Source: M269 sp964640795 (GTDB lineage: Bacteria; Pseudomonadota; Gammaproteobacteria; Enterobacterales; Alteromonadaceae). Taken from it: DNA of 64,000 bases. The notes beneath the pieces were generated by a model, which saw only the letters and a program-made list of their open reading frames with translations, was not told the DNA's origin and ran no database searches. This document shows, piece after piece, positions 41,641 through 51,242 of the stretch. Where the stretch lies: the NCBI GenBank assembly GCA_964640795.1, contig CAZXIN010000020.1:27106-91105 (forward strand), given 5' to 3'. How positions within the stretch are numbered: position 1 is the stretch's first letter; every line of letters begins with the position of its first letter. The translations under genes were made by a program, and so were the position numbers.

Positions 41641-42492
41641 ATGAATATTCTCGAAAAAATCTCACAGCAACAGCAAGCTTTTAGTAAGTCTGAACGCAAA
41701 GTCGCTCAGGTGATATTGACAAACCCACAGCAAGCCATTCATTCGAGTATTGCAACCCTAGCTAAGATGGCTGATGTCAGCGAACCTACGGTCAATCGTT
41801 TTTGCCGACGTTTGGATACAAAAGGCTACCCTGATTTTAAGCTCCATCTTGCACAGAGCTTGGCCAATGGCACGCCATACGTAAATCAACATGTAGAAGA
41901 AAACGACGGCCCTGAGGAATATACAAAGAAGATTTTTGAGTCAACAATGGCCTCGTTGGAAATAGCTCGTCAGTCGCTGAATGTCACAGATATTAATCGT
42001 GCTGTTGACTTGTTGACACAAGCAAAACGTATCTCTTTTTTCGGGCTAGGAGCTTCAGCTGCGGTAGCACATGACGCTATAAACAAGTTCTTTCAATTCA
42101 ATGTCCCTATTATTTATTTTGAAGATATCTTAATGCAGCGTATGAGCTGCATGAACAGTAATGAAAGTGATGTTATTGTTCTGATATCACATACAGGCCG
42201 CACCAAGAACTTAGTTGATGTTGCTCAAATTGCTCGCGGCAACGACGCCACTGTTATAGGCATCACATCAAAAACCAGCCCTCTAGCACGTGATTGTAAC
42301 CTTGTCCTTTCGCTTGATGTACCAGAAGACACAGATCTCTATATGCCAATGGCTTCACGTATTGCACAGTTAACTTTAATCGACATACTGGCGACAGGGT
42401 TTACGCTACGCAGAGGGCCTAAATTTAGAGAGAACCTTAAACGTATTAAAGATACATTGCGTGGTTCTAGGTTCGACAAAACACCGTCCTAA
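41641..42492 (+). CDS. hexR: HexR transcriptional regulator (RpiR family)
   Basis: The 283-residue regulator has an RpiR-type helix-turn-helix in the first 75 residues (HSSIATLAKMADVSEPTVNRFCRRLDTKGYPDFK, seen in two parts) and a SIS sugar-phosphate domain (about 120-260: RISFFGLGASAAVAHDA, VIVLISHTGRTKNLVDVA). In other gammaproteobacteria HexR represses zwf, edd-eda, gap and pyk and is released by KDPG. Its position opposite zwf and the matching palindromes in this window support the same role. Confidence 0.95.
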   Translation: MNILEKISQQQQAFSKSERKVAQVILTNPQQAIHSSIATLAKMADVSEPTVNRFCRRLDTKGYPDFKLHLAQSLANGTPYVNQHVEENDGPEEYTKKIFESTMASLEIARQSLNVTDINRAVDLLTQAKRISFFGLGASAAVAHDAINKFFQFNVPIIYFEDILMQRMSCMNSNESDVIVLISHTGRTKNLVDVAQIARGNDATVIGITSKTSPLARDCNLVLSLDVPEDTDLYMPMASRIAQLTLIDILATGFTLRRGPKFRENLKRIKDTLRGSRFDKTPS

Positions 42493-42502
42493 AAAGAATA
42501 TC

Positions 42503-42533
42503 AGGCATGTTTTCTGTTATGTAAAGCATGCCT
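42503..42533 (+). terminator. Possible terminator after hexR
   Basis: AGGCATG and CATGCCT pair over a 17-base loop, followed only by AAATCAA, so ending efficiency is doubtful. Confidence 0.35.
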
Positions 42534-42654
42534 AAATCAACACATAACTTCGTTAATCCCCTTTCAAACAGCATAAATTTGGATCGCCCATTGGTCTGAT
42601 TTGTTAATTAATTGTGTTATTAAGTTTGCTTCTTGTCATTTTCACATAGTATTC

Positions 42655-42669
42655 TGTAATAAAATTACA
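42655..42669 (+). promoter_or_regulatory. HexR-like site upstream of pyk
   Basis: TGTAATAAAATTACA is a perfect 15-bp palindrome, 40 bases before the pyk ATG at 42709. Confidence 0.8.
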
Positions 42670-42708
42670 AAATTTTTGTTTTTGACTGTTAAAAGAGAGC
42701 AATTATCT

Positions 42709-44145
42709 ATGCTACGAAGAACCAAAATCGTTGCCACACTTGGGCCATCAACAGACAGTGTTGAGATGATTGAAAAGATCATTAAAGCTGGTACTAACGT
42801 CGTCCGTATGAATTTCTCTCACGGTACAGCAGAGGATCATATTCTGCGAGCCAAGAAAGTAAGAGAGGCTGCAGACAATCTTGGCAAATACGTCGCTATT
42901 TTGGGTGATCTGCAAGGCCCAAAAATACGCGTATCTAAATTTAAAAATGGTTCCATCATATTAGACGTAGGAAGCACTTATACATTAGATGCAGACCTAG
43001 ATAAGTTTTCTGGTGACGAACAATCCGTCGGTATTGACTACAAAGCCTTACCCAAAGATGTCAATAAAGGAGATTTATTGCTGCTAGATGACGGGCGTAT
43101 ACAACTCCAAGTTGAGTCAGTCGAAGGCAATAAAGTCATAACGACTGTTACTGTTGGTGGTAAGTTGTCAAACAACAAAGGGATCAATCGTCTTGGTGGT
43201 GGCCTTTCAGCTGAAGCGCTAACTGAAAAAGACAAGAGAGATATCAAAACGGCAGCTGAGATTGGTGTTGATTACTTGGCGGTATCTTTTCCTCGTTCAG
43301 GAGAAGATTTAAATTACGCTCGTCGATTAGCAGAAGAAGCTGGATGCTTTGCCAAGATATGCGCCAAAGTAGAGCGCGCAGAAACGGTAGCGTCAGATGA
43401 AGCTATAGACGACATCATCAGTGCTTCTGATGCCGTTATGGTGGCACGAGGTGACTTGGGAGTAGAAATAGGTGATGCGGAGCTTGTTGGTGTTCAAAAG
43501 AAACTCATCTCTCGTTCTCGCCAGTTGAATAAAGTTGTTATTACAGCAACACAGATGATGGAGTCGATGATAGAAAACCCCATGCCGACCCGTGCAGAAG
43601 TCATGGACGTTGCTAACGCCGTTCTGGATGGTACTGACGCAGTGATGTTGTCAGCAGAAACAGCCGCGGGTAGCTACCCTGTTGAAACTGTTGAAGCAAT
43701 GGCTCGTGTCTGCCAAGGGGCTGAAATTCATCCCAGCGTACGCATATCTAAGCACCGTATAGATGAAAACTTTAGCTCAATTACCGAAACGACGGCACTG
43801 ATGGCTGTATACGCGGCCAACCATTTGGATTCTATCAAAGCGATTGTAGCCTTAACCGAAAGCGGCAGCACACCTAAATTAATGTCTCGCATGACAAGTT
43901 CCCTGCCTATGTTTGGTTTGTCACGTCACAAAGACTCACTCAATGCCATGGCTTTATACCGTGGTGTTAAGCCCGTTTTCTTTGACTCACAATTGCAAAA
44001 TCCAGGTGAACTTCGCATTGGAGTGACTGAAAAACTGCTGGAGAAAGGGTTAGTAAAGTCTGGTGACCAATTTGTACTGACCTATGGCGACCAAATGGAA
44101 CAAGTTGGGGCAACAAATGCCTGCAAAATAGTCACGGTCCCATAG
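42709..44145 (+). CDS. pyk: Pyruvate kinase
   Basis: The 478-residue enzyme converts phosphoenolpyruvate and ADP to pyruvate and ATP. MLRRTKIVATLGPSTDS, MNFSHGTAEDH, the active-site region AVMVARGDLGVEIG and MSAETAAGSYPVE-type motif (TDAVMLSAETAAG) are all present. The ATG 42709 (AGAGAG upstream) is preferred over the 42601 start, which would place the HexR box inside the gene. Confidence 0.95.
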   Translation: MLRRTKIVATLGPSTDSVEMIEKIIKAGTNVVRMNFSHGTAEDHILRAKKVREAADNLGKYVAILGDLQGPKIRVSKFKNGSIILDVGSTYTLDADLDKFSGDEQSVGIDYKALPKDVNKGDLLLLDDGRIQLQVESVEGNKVITTVTVGGKLSNNKGINRLGGGLSAEALTEKDKRDIKTAAEIGVDYLAVSFPRSGEDLNYARRLAEEAGCFAKICAKVERAETVASDEAIDDIISASDAVMVARGDLGVEIGDAELVGVQKKLISRSRQLNKVVITATQMMESMIENPMPTRAEVMDVANAVLDGTDAVMLSAETAAGSYPVETVEAMARVCQGAEIHPSVRISKHRIDENFSSITETTALMAVYAANHLDSIKAIVALTESGSTPKLMSRMTSSLPMFGLSRHKDSLNAMALYRGVKPVFFDSQLQNPGELRIGVTEKLLEKGLVKSGDQFVLTYGDQMEQVGATNACKIVTVP

Positions 44146-44287
44146 AGTAATCTAAGTTTTTAGATACGCTGTAGACGATATTTCTCTCAGTCACCAGACT
44201 AGGACATATTTGTTCTATAGGTATCTAAAGCCATCAACGATGAGCAAAACAGGACAATACTCACATAACGCCAATGAGTGTAATCAC

Positions 44288-44313
44288 AAGGTAAATTTAT
44301 AGAATTTACCTTT
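44288..44313 (+). terminator. Terminator between pyk and pqiA
   Basis: AAGGTAAATT and AATTTACCTT form a perfect 10-bp stem around TATAG, followed by a short T-rich run. The rest of 44146-44383 shows no gene. Confidence 0.6.
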
Positions 44314-44383
44314 GCTCTTATGCCTTGTAGAAAAACGATAGAAAAAGGTTATTATATCAATATAGTATGATTTATTTGATTGG

Positions 44384-45565
44384 ATGGATATGCAGCAATC
44401 GCCTGTAATTTCTAGCGAGAAAGATCCCAAAAACACTCATTGCCATGAGTGTGCCATGACGGTCAAAATACCCATCCTATCACATAAAGAAATTGCCACA
44501 TGCCCCATGTGTGGGATGTCACTCACCACATTTAGGCGTAATGCTTTTGAATATGTCGTTGCCTATTCATTAGCAGCAATAGTTTTCCTATTAGCATCCG
44601 TTCCTTTTGAATTTCTTTCTTTTAAAGCACAAGGGCAATTTAAATCTATCGATGCTATCAGCACTGTCACAGTGCTAGTTAACAATGGTTATTGGCTGTT
44701 GGCCGTTATTCAGGTTTTAGCGATCTACGTTATCCCTATTGTTATGCTGTCAGGGATGCTCTATGTATTGATACCACTGAGATACGGTAAGGTGGCTCCC
44801 CAATCTAAAGCTATTGCTGATCTTGTGTTCGCTCTTATTCCTTGGAGTATGGCTGAAATATTTCTTATTGGTGTTCTTGTTAGCCTCATTAAAATAAGCT
44901 CTCTAGCAGATATCGGTATTGGCATGTCGTTTTACGCTTATGTCGGTTTTACGGTGTGCCTCGTGGCAGCCATTTTATATTTAGACAAATTCCAACTTTT
45001 TTATCAGTTGCAACAATTGATTCCTATCAAGATAAAACCTCCAAAGCCGATATCAAAAGAATACAAAAGCGAAAATATACAGCGCACATGGGCTTTGTTA
45101 GCGACCTCTCTTTTATTTTATATCCCAGCCAATACACTGCCCATAATGTATACCACGGTTTTAGGAGACCGAGAACCCAACACAATTTTAGGTGGCATTA
45201 TTCACCTATGGCATGGTGGTTCTTACCCAATAGCTATTGTTATTTTCTTAGCTAGCGTTTTTATTCCAGTGGCAAAGTTATTGATCCTTGCATGGCTGAA
45301 TTATTCTGTGCAAAGTAATAGCAGCATATTAAGCAAAGAAAGACAGATATTTTATCGTATAACAGAATTTGTCGGGCGATGGTCGATGGTTGACGTCTTT
45401 GTTGTCGGTATACTCGTCAGCCTAATACAATTAGGAAATGCTATGAGCATCCTCCCTGGACCAGCAGCGCTTGCATTTTGTGGTGTTGTTGTCTTAACCA
45501 TGTTGGCCGCTCTCAACTTTGACTCTAGACTAATTTGGCACTCAAGTAAGACTAAAAATGACTGA
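44384..45565 (+). CDS. pqiA: PqiA-family integral membrane protein
   Basis: The 393-residue protein has one rubredoxin-like zinc ribbon (HCHECAMTV / CPMCGMSL) at the N-terminus and about eight membrane segments in two related halves; the second half lacks Cys pairs (ANTLPIMYTTVLGDRE at its start). PqiA is the inner-membrane partner of the MCE protein PqiB in lipid transport. Overlaps pqiB by 8 bases. Confidence 0.9.
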   Translation: MDMQQSPVISSEKDPKNTHCHECAMTVKIPILSHKEIATCPMCGMSLTTFRRNAFEYVVAYSLAAIVFLLASVPFEFLSFKAQGQFKSIDAISTVTVLVNNGYWLLAVIQVLAIYVIPIVMLSGMLYVLIPLRYGKVAPQSKAIADLVFALIPWSMAEIFLIGVLVSLIKISSLADIGIGMSFYAYVGFTVCLVAAILYLDKFQLFYQLQQLIPIKIKPPKPISKEYKSENIQRTWALLATSLLFYIPANTLPIMYTTVLGDREPNTILGGIIHLWHGGSYPIAIVIFLASVFIPVAKLLILAWLNYSVQSNSSILSKERQIFYRITEFVGRWSMVDVFVVGILVSLIQLGNAMSILPGPAALAFCGVVVLTMLAALNFDSRLIWHSSKTKND

Positions 45566-47207
45566 AGAAGCAACGGTAAAACCTATTAAATCCGTATCAA
45601 AGATATGGTTAATCCCCCTAATAGCCCTATTGATAGGTGCTTGGATGGTCTACTACCAATGGGATAATCAGGGGCCGCTCATTACGATTGAGTTTGAGTC
45701 TGCCGTAGGCTTAGAAGCGAACAAAACGAAAATCAAAACGCGCAATGTTGATATAGGCGATGTAAAATCCATAACACTTAAAAAAGAGTCTGACGGTGTA
45801 TTGGTAACAGCCCGAATAAACAAAGACGCTGAGCATTTAATGCATAAGGACAATCAATTCTGGGTAGTGACTCCGCGTATTTCAATTAATGGTATCTCTG
45901 GGCTTAGCACGTTACTATCGGGTCCTTATATAGAAGTCTCACCCGGAAAATCATTGAGCTTAACCAATGAGTTTAAGGGTTTAGATGAACCTCCATTAAC
46001 ACCGGCAGGTACTCCAGGTTTATTCATCACCTTGAACAGCGATGACGAATTCGCCTATTCACCAGGTGATCCAGTAATCTATAAAGGCTTAACAGTAGGT
46101 AAAATCGAGGACATATTTTTTAACTTAGAAGAGCGTATTGTCTACTACAACGCGTTTGTCGAAGCGCCTTATCATGAATTGATCTCAGAGAATACCCGCT
46201 TTTGGGATGTCAGCGGTGTACGCTTAGATCTCAAATCAACGGGCGTCACGGTAAAAACAGGCAATTTCGAAACGTTAATTACGAATGGAGTCTCTTTCGC
46301 TGTTCCTGATGGCATGCCTAATGGTGGCCCTATTCAACAAAGAGCTTTTTTTGATATCTATCCTGATTACGACGAAGCGTCAGCAGCTCGATTCAAAGAA
46401 GCTGTACATTATGTCATTATGATTTCAGATACTGTGCGAGGACTGAATGTCGGAGCACCTGTAGAATATAGAGGCCTTCAGGTTGGTAGCGTAATCGCTG
46501 TGGACCTTCAAAGTCCTGAACGAGATGATCTTCTCGACGAAGGGTACAAAATTCCAGTATTAATATCTGTCCAACCCGGCAGAGTGGGATTGCCTGATAA
46601 TGAAATAGGTTTAGCTCAAATAAGGGAACAAACAGCAATCTGGCTGAAAAAAGGCTTTAGAGCCTCCCTTAAAACTGGTAATTTATTAACCGGTGCACAA
46701 TTTGTTGATTTACAATTTTACGATGATGCTGAGCCTGCTGAAACAGAGCGTTTTTTAGTTTACGAAGTCATCCCAACAGTATCAGATGAATTTACACAAA
46801 TCACTCAGAAGGTTACAGACATCCTCGACAGATTGAATAATTTACCAATCGAAGGTTTTGCCGTCGATGCACATGAAATGGTAAAAGAGTTCACGGATAC
46901 AGCCGTATCCTTCAGAGAAGCGTCAGACGCATTCGATCAATTAGAAGAAGATCTTGATACCACTGTATTAGTAGAAGGTATGAACGAAACTTTAGAAAAT
47001 TTGAATTTATTACTCAATGACTACAATGCGGAGTCCGGCGCTTATCAAAGTATCGAAAACACATTAAGAACCCTAAATAGGACAATGCAAGATCTTAAGC
47101 CCTTACTATTACAACTCAACAATAAGCCAAGCAGTTTGATATTTAGTGGCGCGCCAGTAAAACAACCTCACCCTATAGGCAAAAAAGGAGCTGAAGATAA
47201 TGAGTAA
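45558..47207 (+). CDS. pqiB: MCE-family protein PqiB
   Basis: The 549-residue product has one N-terminal membrane helix (IWLIPLIALLIGAWMVYY) and three MCE domains (about residues 40-135, 155-235 and 280-380), then a long coiled helix region (ITQKVTDILDRLNNL, LNRTMQDLKPLLLQLNN). PqiB forms a periplasm-spanning tube for lipids between the membranes. Overlaps pqiA and pqiC by 8 bases each. Confidence 0.9.
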   Translation: MTEEATVKPIKSVSKIWLIPLIALLIGAWMVYYQWDNQGPLITIEFESAVGLEANKTKIKTRNVDIGDVKSITLKKESDGVLVTARINKDAEHLMHKDNQFWVVTPRISINGISGLSTLLSGPYIEVSPGKSLSLTNEFKGLDEPPLTPAGTPGLFITLNSDDEFAYSPGDPVIYKGLTVGKIEDIFFNLEERIVYYNAFVEAPYHELISENTRFWDVSGVRLDLKSTGVTVKTGNFETLITNGVSFAVPDGMPNGGPIQQRAFFDIYPDYDEASAARFKEAVHYVIMISDTVRGLNVGAPVEYRGLQVGSVIAVDLQSPERDDLLDEGYKIPVLISVQPGRVGLPDNEIGLAQIREQTAIWLKKGFRASLKTGNLLTGAQFVDLQFYDDAEPAETERFLVYEVIPTVSDEFTQITQKVTDILDRLNNLPIEGFAVDAHEMVKEFTDTAVSFREASDAFDQLEEDLDTTVLVEGMNETLENLNLLLNDYNAESGAYQSIENTLRTLNRTMQDLKPLLLQLNNKPSSLIFSGAPVKQPHPIGKKGAEDNE

Positions 47208-47799
47208 GTACCGTCCCCTATTATTTTCGATTTTTGCGATACTTTTATCTGCTTGTAGCTCTGCGCCCATCGAACCGTTGAGATACTATACTTTAGATGA
47301 CATCTCCCAATTACCTTCTGAGCCTGAGATACCAAACCGGGTCATTGTATTTAAGACACTTACATTGGCAGAATACTTGCTCCAGTCATACTTGACTTTT
47401 CAAGCTGACTCGCATCAGCTGCACTATTCTTCACAACATATTTGGGCTGAAAACCTACAAACATCCATCCAAAAGGTTTTACTCAAAGAACTCAACAAAA
47501 ATGACAGTAAGATTGTTTTTGTAAAAGACAGTGATCCTCGAGCTAGAACGGCAACTGAATATATGAGTATCGATATTGAGCATTTGTTGGCGACAAGTAA
47601 TCGGAGTGTCAGGTTATCCGCACGGTATTGGCTAAATATACCGAAAGCAAAGGCTAACAAAGTGGGTATTTCCAATATTGAATCGCCACTTGAAAATAGC
47701 GGCTACGCTTCATCAGTGAAGGAAATGAGGAAAACCTTAACCTTATTAGCTGATGAAATAAAAAGTAACGTCAGACGATGGGATATTCCATCTTCATAA
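47200..47799 (+). CDS. pqiC: PqiC lipoprotein (membrane integrity protein)
   Basis: The 199-residue lipoprotein has a lipobox (FAILLSACSSAP) and the ABC-type-transport auxiliary (DUF330/PqiC) pattern PLRYYTLDDI, IWAENLQTSIQKVLLKEL. Anchored in the outer membrane, it completes the PqiABC lipid-transport system. Confidence 0.85.
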   Translation: MSKYRPLLFSIFAILLSACSSAPIEPLRYYTLDDISQLPSEPEIPNRVIVFKTLTLAEYLLQSYLTFQADSHQLHYSSQHIWAENLQTSIQKVLLKELNKNDSKIVFVKDSDPRARTATEYMSIDIEHLLATSNRSVRLSARYWLNIPKAKANKVGISNIESPLENSGYASSVKEMRKTLTLLADEIKSNVRRWDIPSS

Positions 47800-47870
47800 A
47801 ATAGTCATTACGTTGTGTTCCTTGAGAACGAGCTACTTCAACAGAACACGCTAACGAGAGGGAGTTGTAT

Positions 47871-49142
47871 ATGGTCGATATGAATCAACGTTTCATTAGC
47901 CGCCTTACCAAAGATACTTATGCGCTAATTTTAGCCGGAGGAAAAGGTTCTAGGCTCCATGAACTAACAAGCTGGCGTGCCAAACCGTCTGTTTATTTCG
48001 GAGGAAAATTCAGAATCATCGACTTTCCTCTTTCTAATTGTGTGAACTCTGGCATACGACAAATCGGTGTTGCTACACAATACAAAGCTCATTCATTAAT
48101 CCAACATTTAGTTCATGGTTGGGGACAAATGAACTATAACATGGGTGAGTTTGTTGATGTTCTTCCTGCCTCTCAACGAACATCAGAAGCTTGGTACAAA
48201 GGCACTGCAGATGCTGTTTACCAGAACATAGATATCCTCAGAGCCAGAAGCCCAAAATACATTATGGTCTTATCTGGCGACCATATTTATAAAATGGATT
48301 ATGGTGAAATGCTTGCTTACCATGTCGAGAATAAAGCTGACATGACAGTGTCCTGTATTGAAGTGCCTGTTGCAGAAGCGGCAGGTGCTTTCGGTGTCAT
48401 GACGATTGACGAAAACTTCAGAATTAAACGATTTGACGAAAAACCCCAGCATCCAACACCTTTGCCTCATGACAAAGAACTCACCATGGCATCCATGGGC
48501 AACTACATTTTTGACACCGAATTTCTTATTGAGCAACTCTTAAAAGATGCAGCAAACCCTGACTCAGAACATGATTTTGGCAAAAACATTATTCCGTCAA
48601 TTATTGAGAATCACAACATATTCGCCCACCCTTTTCGTGATCCTGAAACAAACAAAAGAGCCTACTGGCGAGATGTTGGTACATTAGACGCATTCTGGGA
48701 AGCGAATATGGAATTAATCGCCGTTGAGCCTGAGCTAAATTTGTATGACGGTGATTGGCCAATACTGACGCATCAAGTTCAACTCCCACCCGCGAAATTT
48801 GTCCTCAATGAAAATAATCGATGCGGCACAGCCACGGAATCAATGGTGTCAGGCGGCTGTATTATATCGGGTGCGCGGCTACATAGAACAATACTATTCT
48901 CAAATGTTCGCGTGCATTCATACTCTTACATTGAGGATTCAGTTGTGCTCCCCGAAGTTGACATAGGTCGTCATTGTCACATTAAGCGCGCTATTATCGA
49001 CCGTGGCTGTAAAATACCTGAAGGGACAACCATTGGCCTCAATCGTCAGGAGGATATCGAGCGAGGCTTTAGAGTCACTGACAAAGGTGTTGTTTTGGTG
49101 ACCGCAGAAATGTTCGGCCAACGATTACATATGACAGATTAG
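47871..49142 (+). CDS. glgC: Glucose-1-phosphate adenylyltransferase
   Basis: The 423-residue enzyme (ATG 47871, GAGGGAG upstream) makes ADP-glucose for glycogen. Motifs: ALILAGGKGSRLHELTSWRAKPSV, FPLSNCVNSGIRQIGVATQYK, YRDVGT-type region AYWRDVGTLDAFWEANMEL. The C-terminal left-handed helix domain is present. It is separate from malQ-glgB-glgX and no glgA is in the window. Confidence 0.95.
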   Translation: MVDMNQRFISRLTKDTYALILAGGKGSRLHELTSWRAKPSVYFGGKFRIIDFPLSNCVNSGIRQIGVATQYKAHSLIQHLVHGWGQMNYNMGEFVDVLPASQRTSEAWYKGTADAVYQNIDILRARSPKYIMVLSGDHIYKMDYGEMLAYHVENKADMTVSCIEVPVAEAAGAFGVMTIDENFRIKRFDEKPQHPTPLPHDKELTMASMGNYIFDTEFLIEQLLKDAANPDSEHDFGKNIIPSIIENHNIFAHPFRDPETNKRAYWRDVGTLDAFWEANMELIAVEPELNLYDGDWPILTHQVQLPPAKFVLNENNRCGTATESMVSGGCIISGARLHRTILFSNVRVHSYSYIEDSVVLPEVDIGRHCHIKRAIIDRGCKIPEGTTIGLNRQEDIERGFRVTDKGVVLVTAEMFGQRLHMTD

Positions 49143-49152
49143 TTACCCTATT

Positions 49153-49185
49153 AAAGGGCATACTATTGGTACGCCCTTTGTTCTT
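49153..49185 (+). terminator. Terminator of glgC
   Basis: AAAGGGC and GCCCTTT stem with a 13-base loop, then TGTTCTTCATTTTC. Confidence 0.7.
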
Positions 49186-49213
49186 CATTTTCTTATACCT
49201 GTCCGCATGGGTA

Positions 49214-50743
49214 TTACTCGACAGCTTTTTCAGTCAATACTGCTATGGCAATTTCTAAACCTTCAATAAAGTGCCCTAGCCTTATATTTTCATTAGGGCT
49301 GTGTTGATTGTTATCAATATTCACGGTTGGGATCAAAACGGCAGGAATATCCAAAGTATCAACAAAAGGTGCTATCGGTACAGAACCTCCTAATGTTCTA
49401 ACAAGGATAGGCTCCTCACCGGTTAGTTTTTTAATTGCCCGCCTAGCCAGTTTACCTGGTGCAGAATCAAACTCTGTCCTAAAAGCACCGTAACTTACCT
49501 TTGATTTGAACTGCACATATTGATTTTCAGTTGCTCTCTGCTGTTCAGTCGGCTCGCCTGCAATAACGGTATACCCTTGTTGCTCAATGTGTTTTTTTAA
49601 TAAACGAAGTAAGTACTCAGGGTCACTTTCCTGAACTAAGCGAATATCAATTTCTGCAATAGCTTTGCTAGGGATAATGGTTCTAACTTTATCCCCTACC
49701 CATGCAGAAGAAAGCCCTCTAATATTAAGAGATGGGTACTGGAGGGATTCCTGCAATGTTTCAGCGACCTTATCAGGCCGTGAAAAGCCCATAACAGACT
49801 TAAGGCCTGCAGCATCATCCGGTACAGAAGCCAGTGTTTGTCTTGTCTCTTGATCTATCTGAATGCCATCATAATACCCTTCAATGAGCACTTTGCCATC
49901 TTTCGACTTCATCGAAGAGAGTAAATGCGACATAGCAAATGCTGGATTAGGAACATAGTTTCCATAGTGACCACTATGTTGAGGAACAACTGGGCCGTGC
50001 ATAGTCAGAGTGACGGTGGCAATACCCCTTGCACCAAAGTTTAGTGTCGGTCTATTTGATGCATGTGGAGGTCCGTCGAATATCAGCAACATATCGGCAG
50101 ATAATAGTGCTTTGTTTTTTTCCACTGCCTTCGCCAGATTTGGCGATCCGAGCTCCTCTTCGGTATCGATAATGACCTTCAAATTAAAATCAGCGTTTAT
50201 TTTTGCTTTTAATAGAGCTCTAACAGCAAAAATAAATTGTGTCATTGGGCCTTTAGAGTCAGATGCCGAGCGAGCAAAAATTCGCCAGTCGGGATCTATT
50301 TTACCAGCCAATTTAGACCATGATATCTCGCGCCAGCTGCCATCATCCATTTGCTCCTTTAGTACAGGAGTGAACGGCGCATCTTGCTGCCAAGCATTCG
50401 GATCAACTGGCTGTCCATCAGCTTGAAGATAAACAAGCACGGTCTTGTCAGCACCAATATCTCTGTGTGCATAAAGTAGTGGGCTGCCATCAGTCTTGAT
50501 ACGTTTCGTATCAAACCCACTCGCTTTCATTTCCGGTTCCAACCAATCTACTAAACGCAAAATATCATCGGGGTTATTTGCATCATTGGGCAAGCTCAGA
50601 AATTCACGATAAAACGTCAGTGCTTCTCTCAAATGAGTTTGAGAGAGTTTCTTAATACTTTCCGTTGTATGCTTATCCTGTGCGTGGACAGGTGCAAACA
50701 CACATAGGGTAATCAATACACAATTCAACCAATACTTAGGCAT
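49214..50743 (-). CDS. Secreted M20-family metallopeptidase
   Basis: The 509-residue dipeptidase-like product has a signal peptide (LNCVLITLCVFAPVHAQ). Metal motifs of M20 peptidases are visible: SASDSKGPMTQF, IDTEEELGSPN, the lid domain (NFGARGIATVTLTMHGPV) and the end TLGGSVPIAPFVDTLDIPAVLIP. The expected first His-containing motif is VYLQADGQPVDPNAWQQDAPF, where Asp replaces the usual His in H-x-D-like sequence, so its activity needs checking. Probably peptide degradation in the periplasm. Confidence 0.8.
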   Translation of the reverse strand: MPKYWLNCVLITLCVFAPVHAQDKHTTESIKKLSQTHLREALTFYREFLSLPNDANNPDDILRLVDWLEPEMKASGFDTKRIKTDGSPLLYAHRDIGADKTVLVYLQADGQPVDPNAWQQDAPFTPVLKEQMDDGSWREISWSKLAGKIDPDWRIFARSASDSKGPMTQFIFAVRALLKAKINADFNLKVIIDTEEELGSPNLAKAVEKNKALLSADMLLIFDGPPHASNRPTLNFGARGIATVTLTMHGPVVPQHSGHYGNYVPNPAFAMSHLLSSMKSKDGKVLIEGYYDGIQIDQETRQTLASVPDDAAGLKSVMGFSRPDKVAETLQESLQYPSLNIRGLSSAWVGDKVRTIIPSKAIAEIDIRLVQESDPEYLLRLLKKHIEQQGYTVIAGEPTEQQRATENQYVQFKSKVSYGAFRTEFDSAPGKLARRAIKKLTGEEPILVRTLGGSVPIAPFVDTLDIPAVLIPTVNIDNNQHSPNENIRLGHFIEGLEIAIAVLTEKAVE

Positions 50744-51242
50744 TCACGCCACCTTATTTCTTATTGTTCAATATGACGCTCTATACTATCAACCTATTAT
50801 ACCTATTGCTTCTTTCAACGAAGATACTACCCGTCTCGATTCATGAACAAAGCGTCAACCTCATACTCAAAACCTTTCATGGTTTTTATTAATGAACTAG
50901 AGCGAGTTGATCTTTGTTGTCCAAAGGGTGCGTCATAAACCATTCAACAAAGAAAAAACAAAGCGCAGCATACTAAAGCACAGGCCCTACCACATAAAAA
51001 ACAAAAATAAAACATACCTTTTGTTCATTTTTAATTACATTTTTATTTACCATAGATAAAAACAGTGGTAACTTAAATTACCTCAGTGATTTGACTCCCC
51101 AAAATTAGGGGTATCTCTCTTTGAGGATTTAGGGAAATAGCATACGACGTCCGTATGCACCATACGTATGGTAAGCAAGCATTAATATAAGAAGCGCTTA
51201 CCCATAAAAATAAAATGAAGTATAAATACGAAGGTATCAAAA
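50744..51242. promoter_or_regulatory. Intergenic region before the metzincin gene, with palindromes
   Basis: There is no gene in these 499 bases. Three dyads stand out near the downstream gene: TCCCC-AAAATTA-GGGG (51096-51111), GCATACG-ACGTC-CGTATGC (51140-51158) and CCATACGTATGG (51160-51171). They are plausible operator sites; no known regulator is assigned. GAAGGTATC precedes the start at 51243. Confidence 0.5.
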
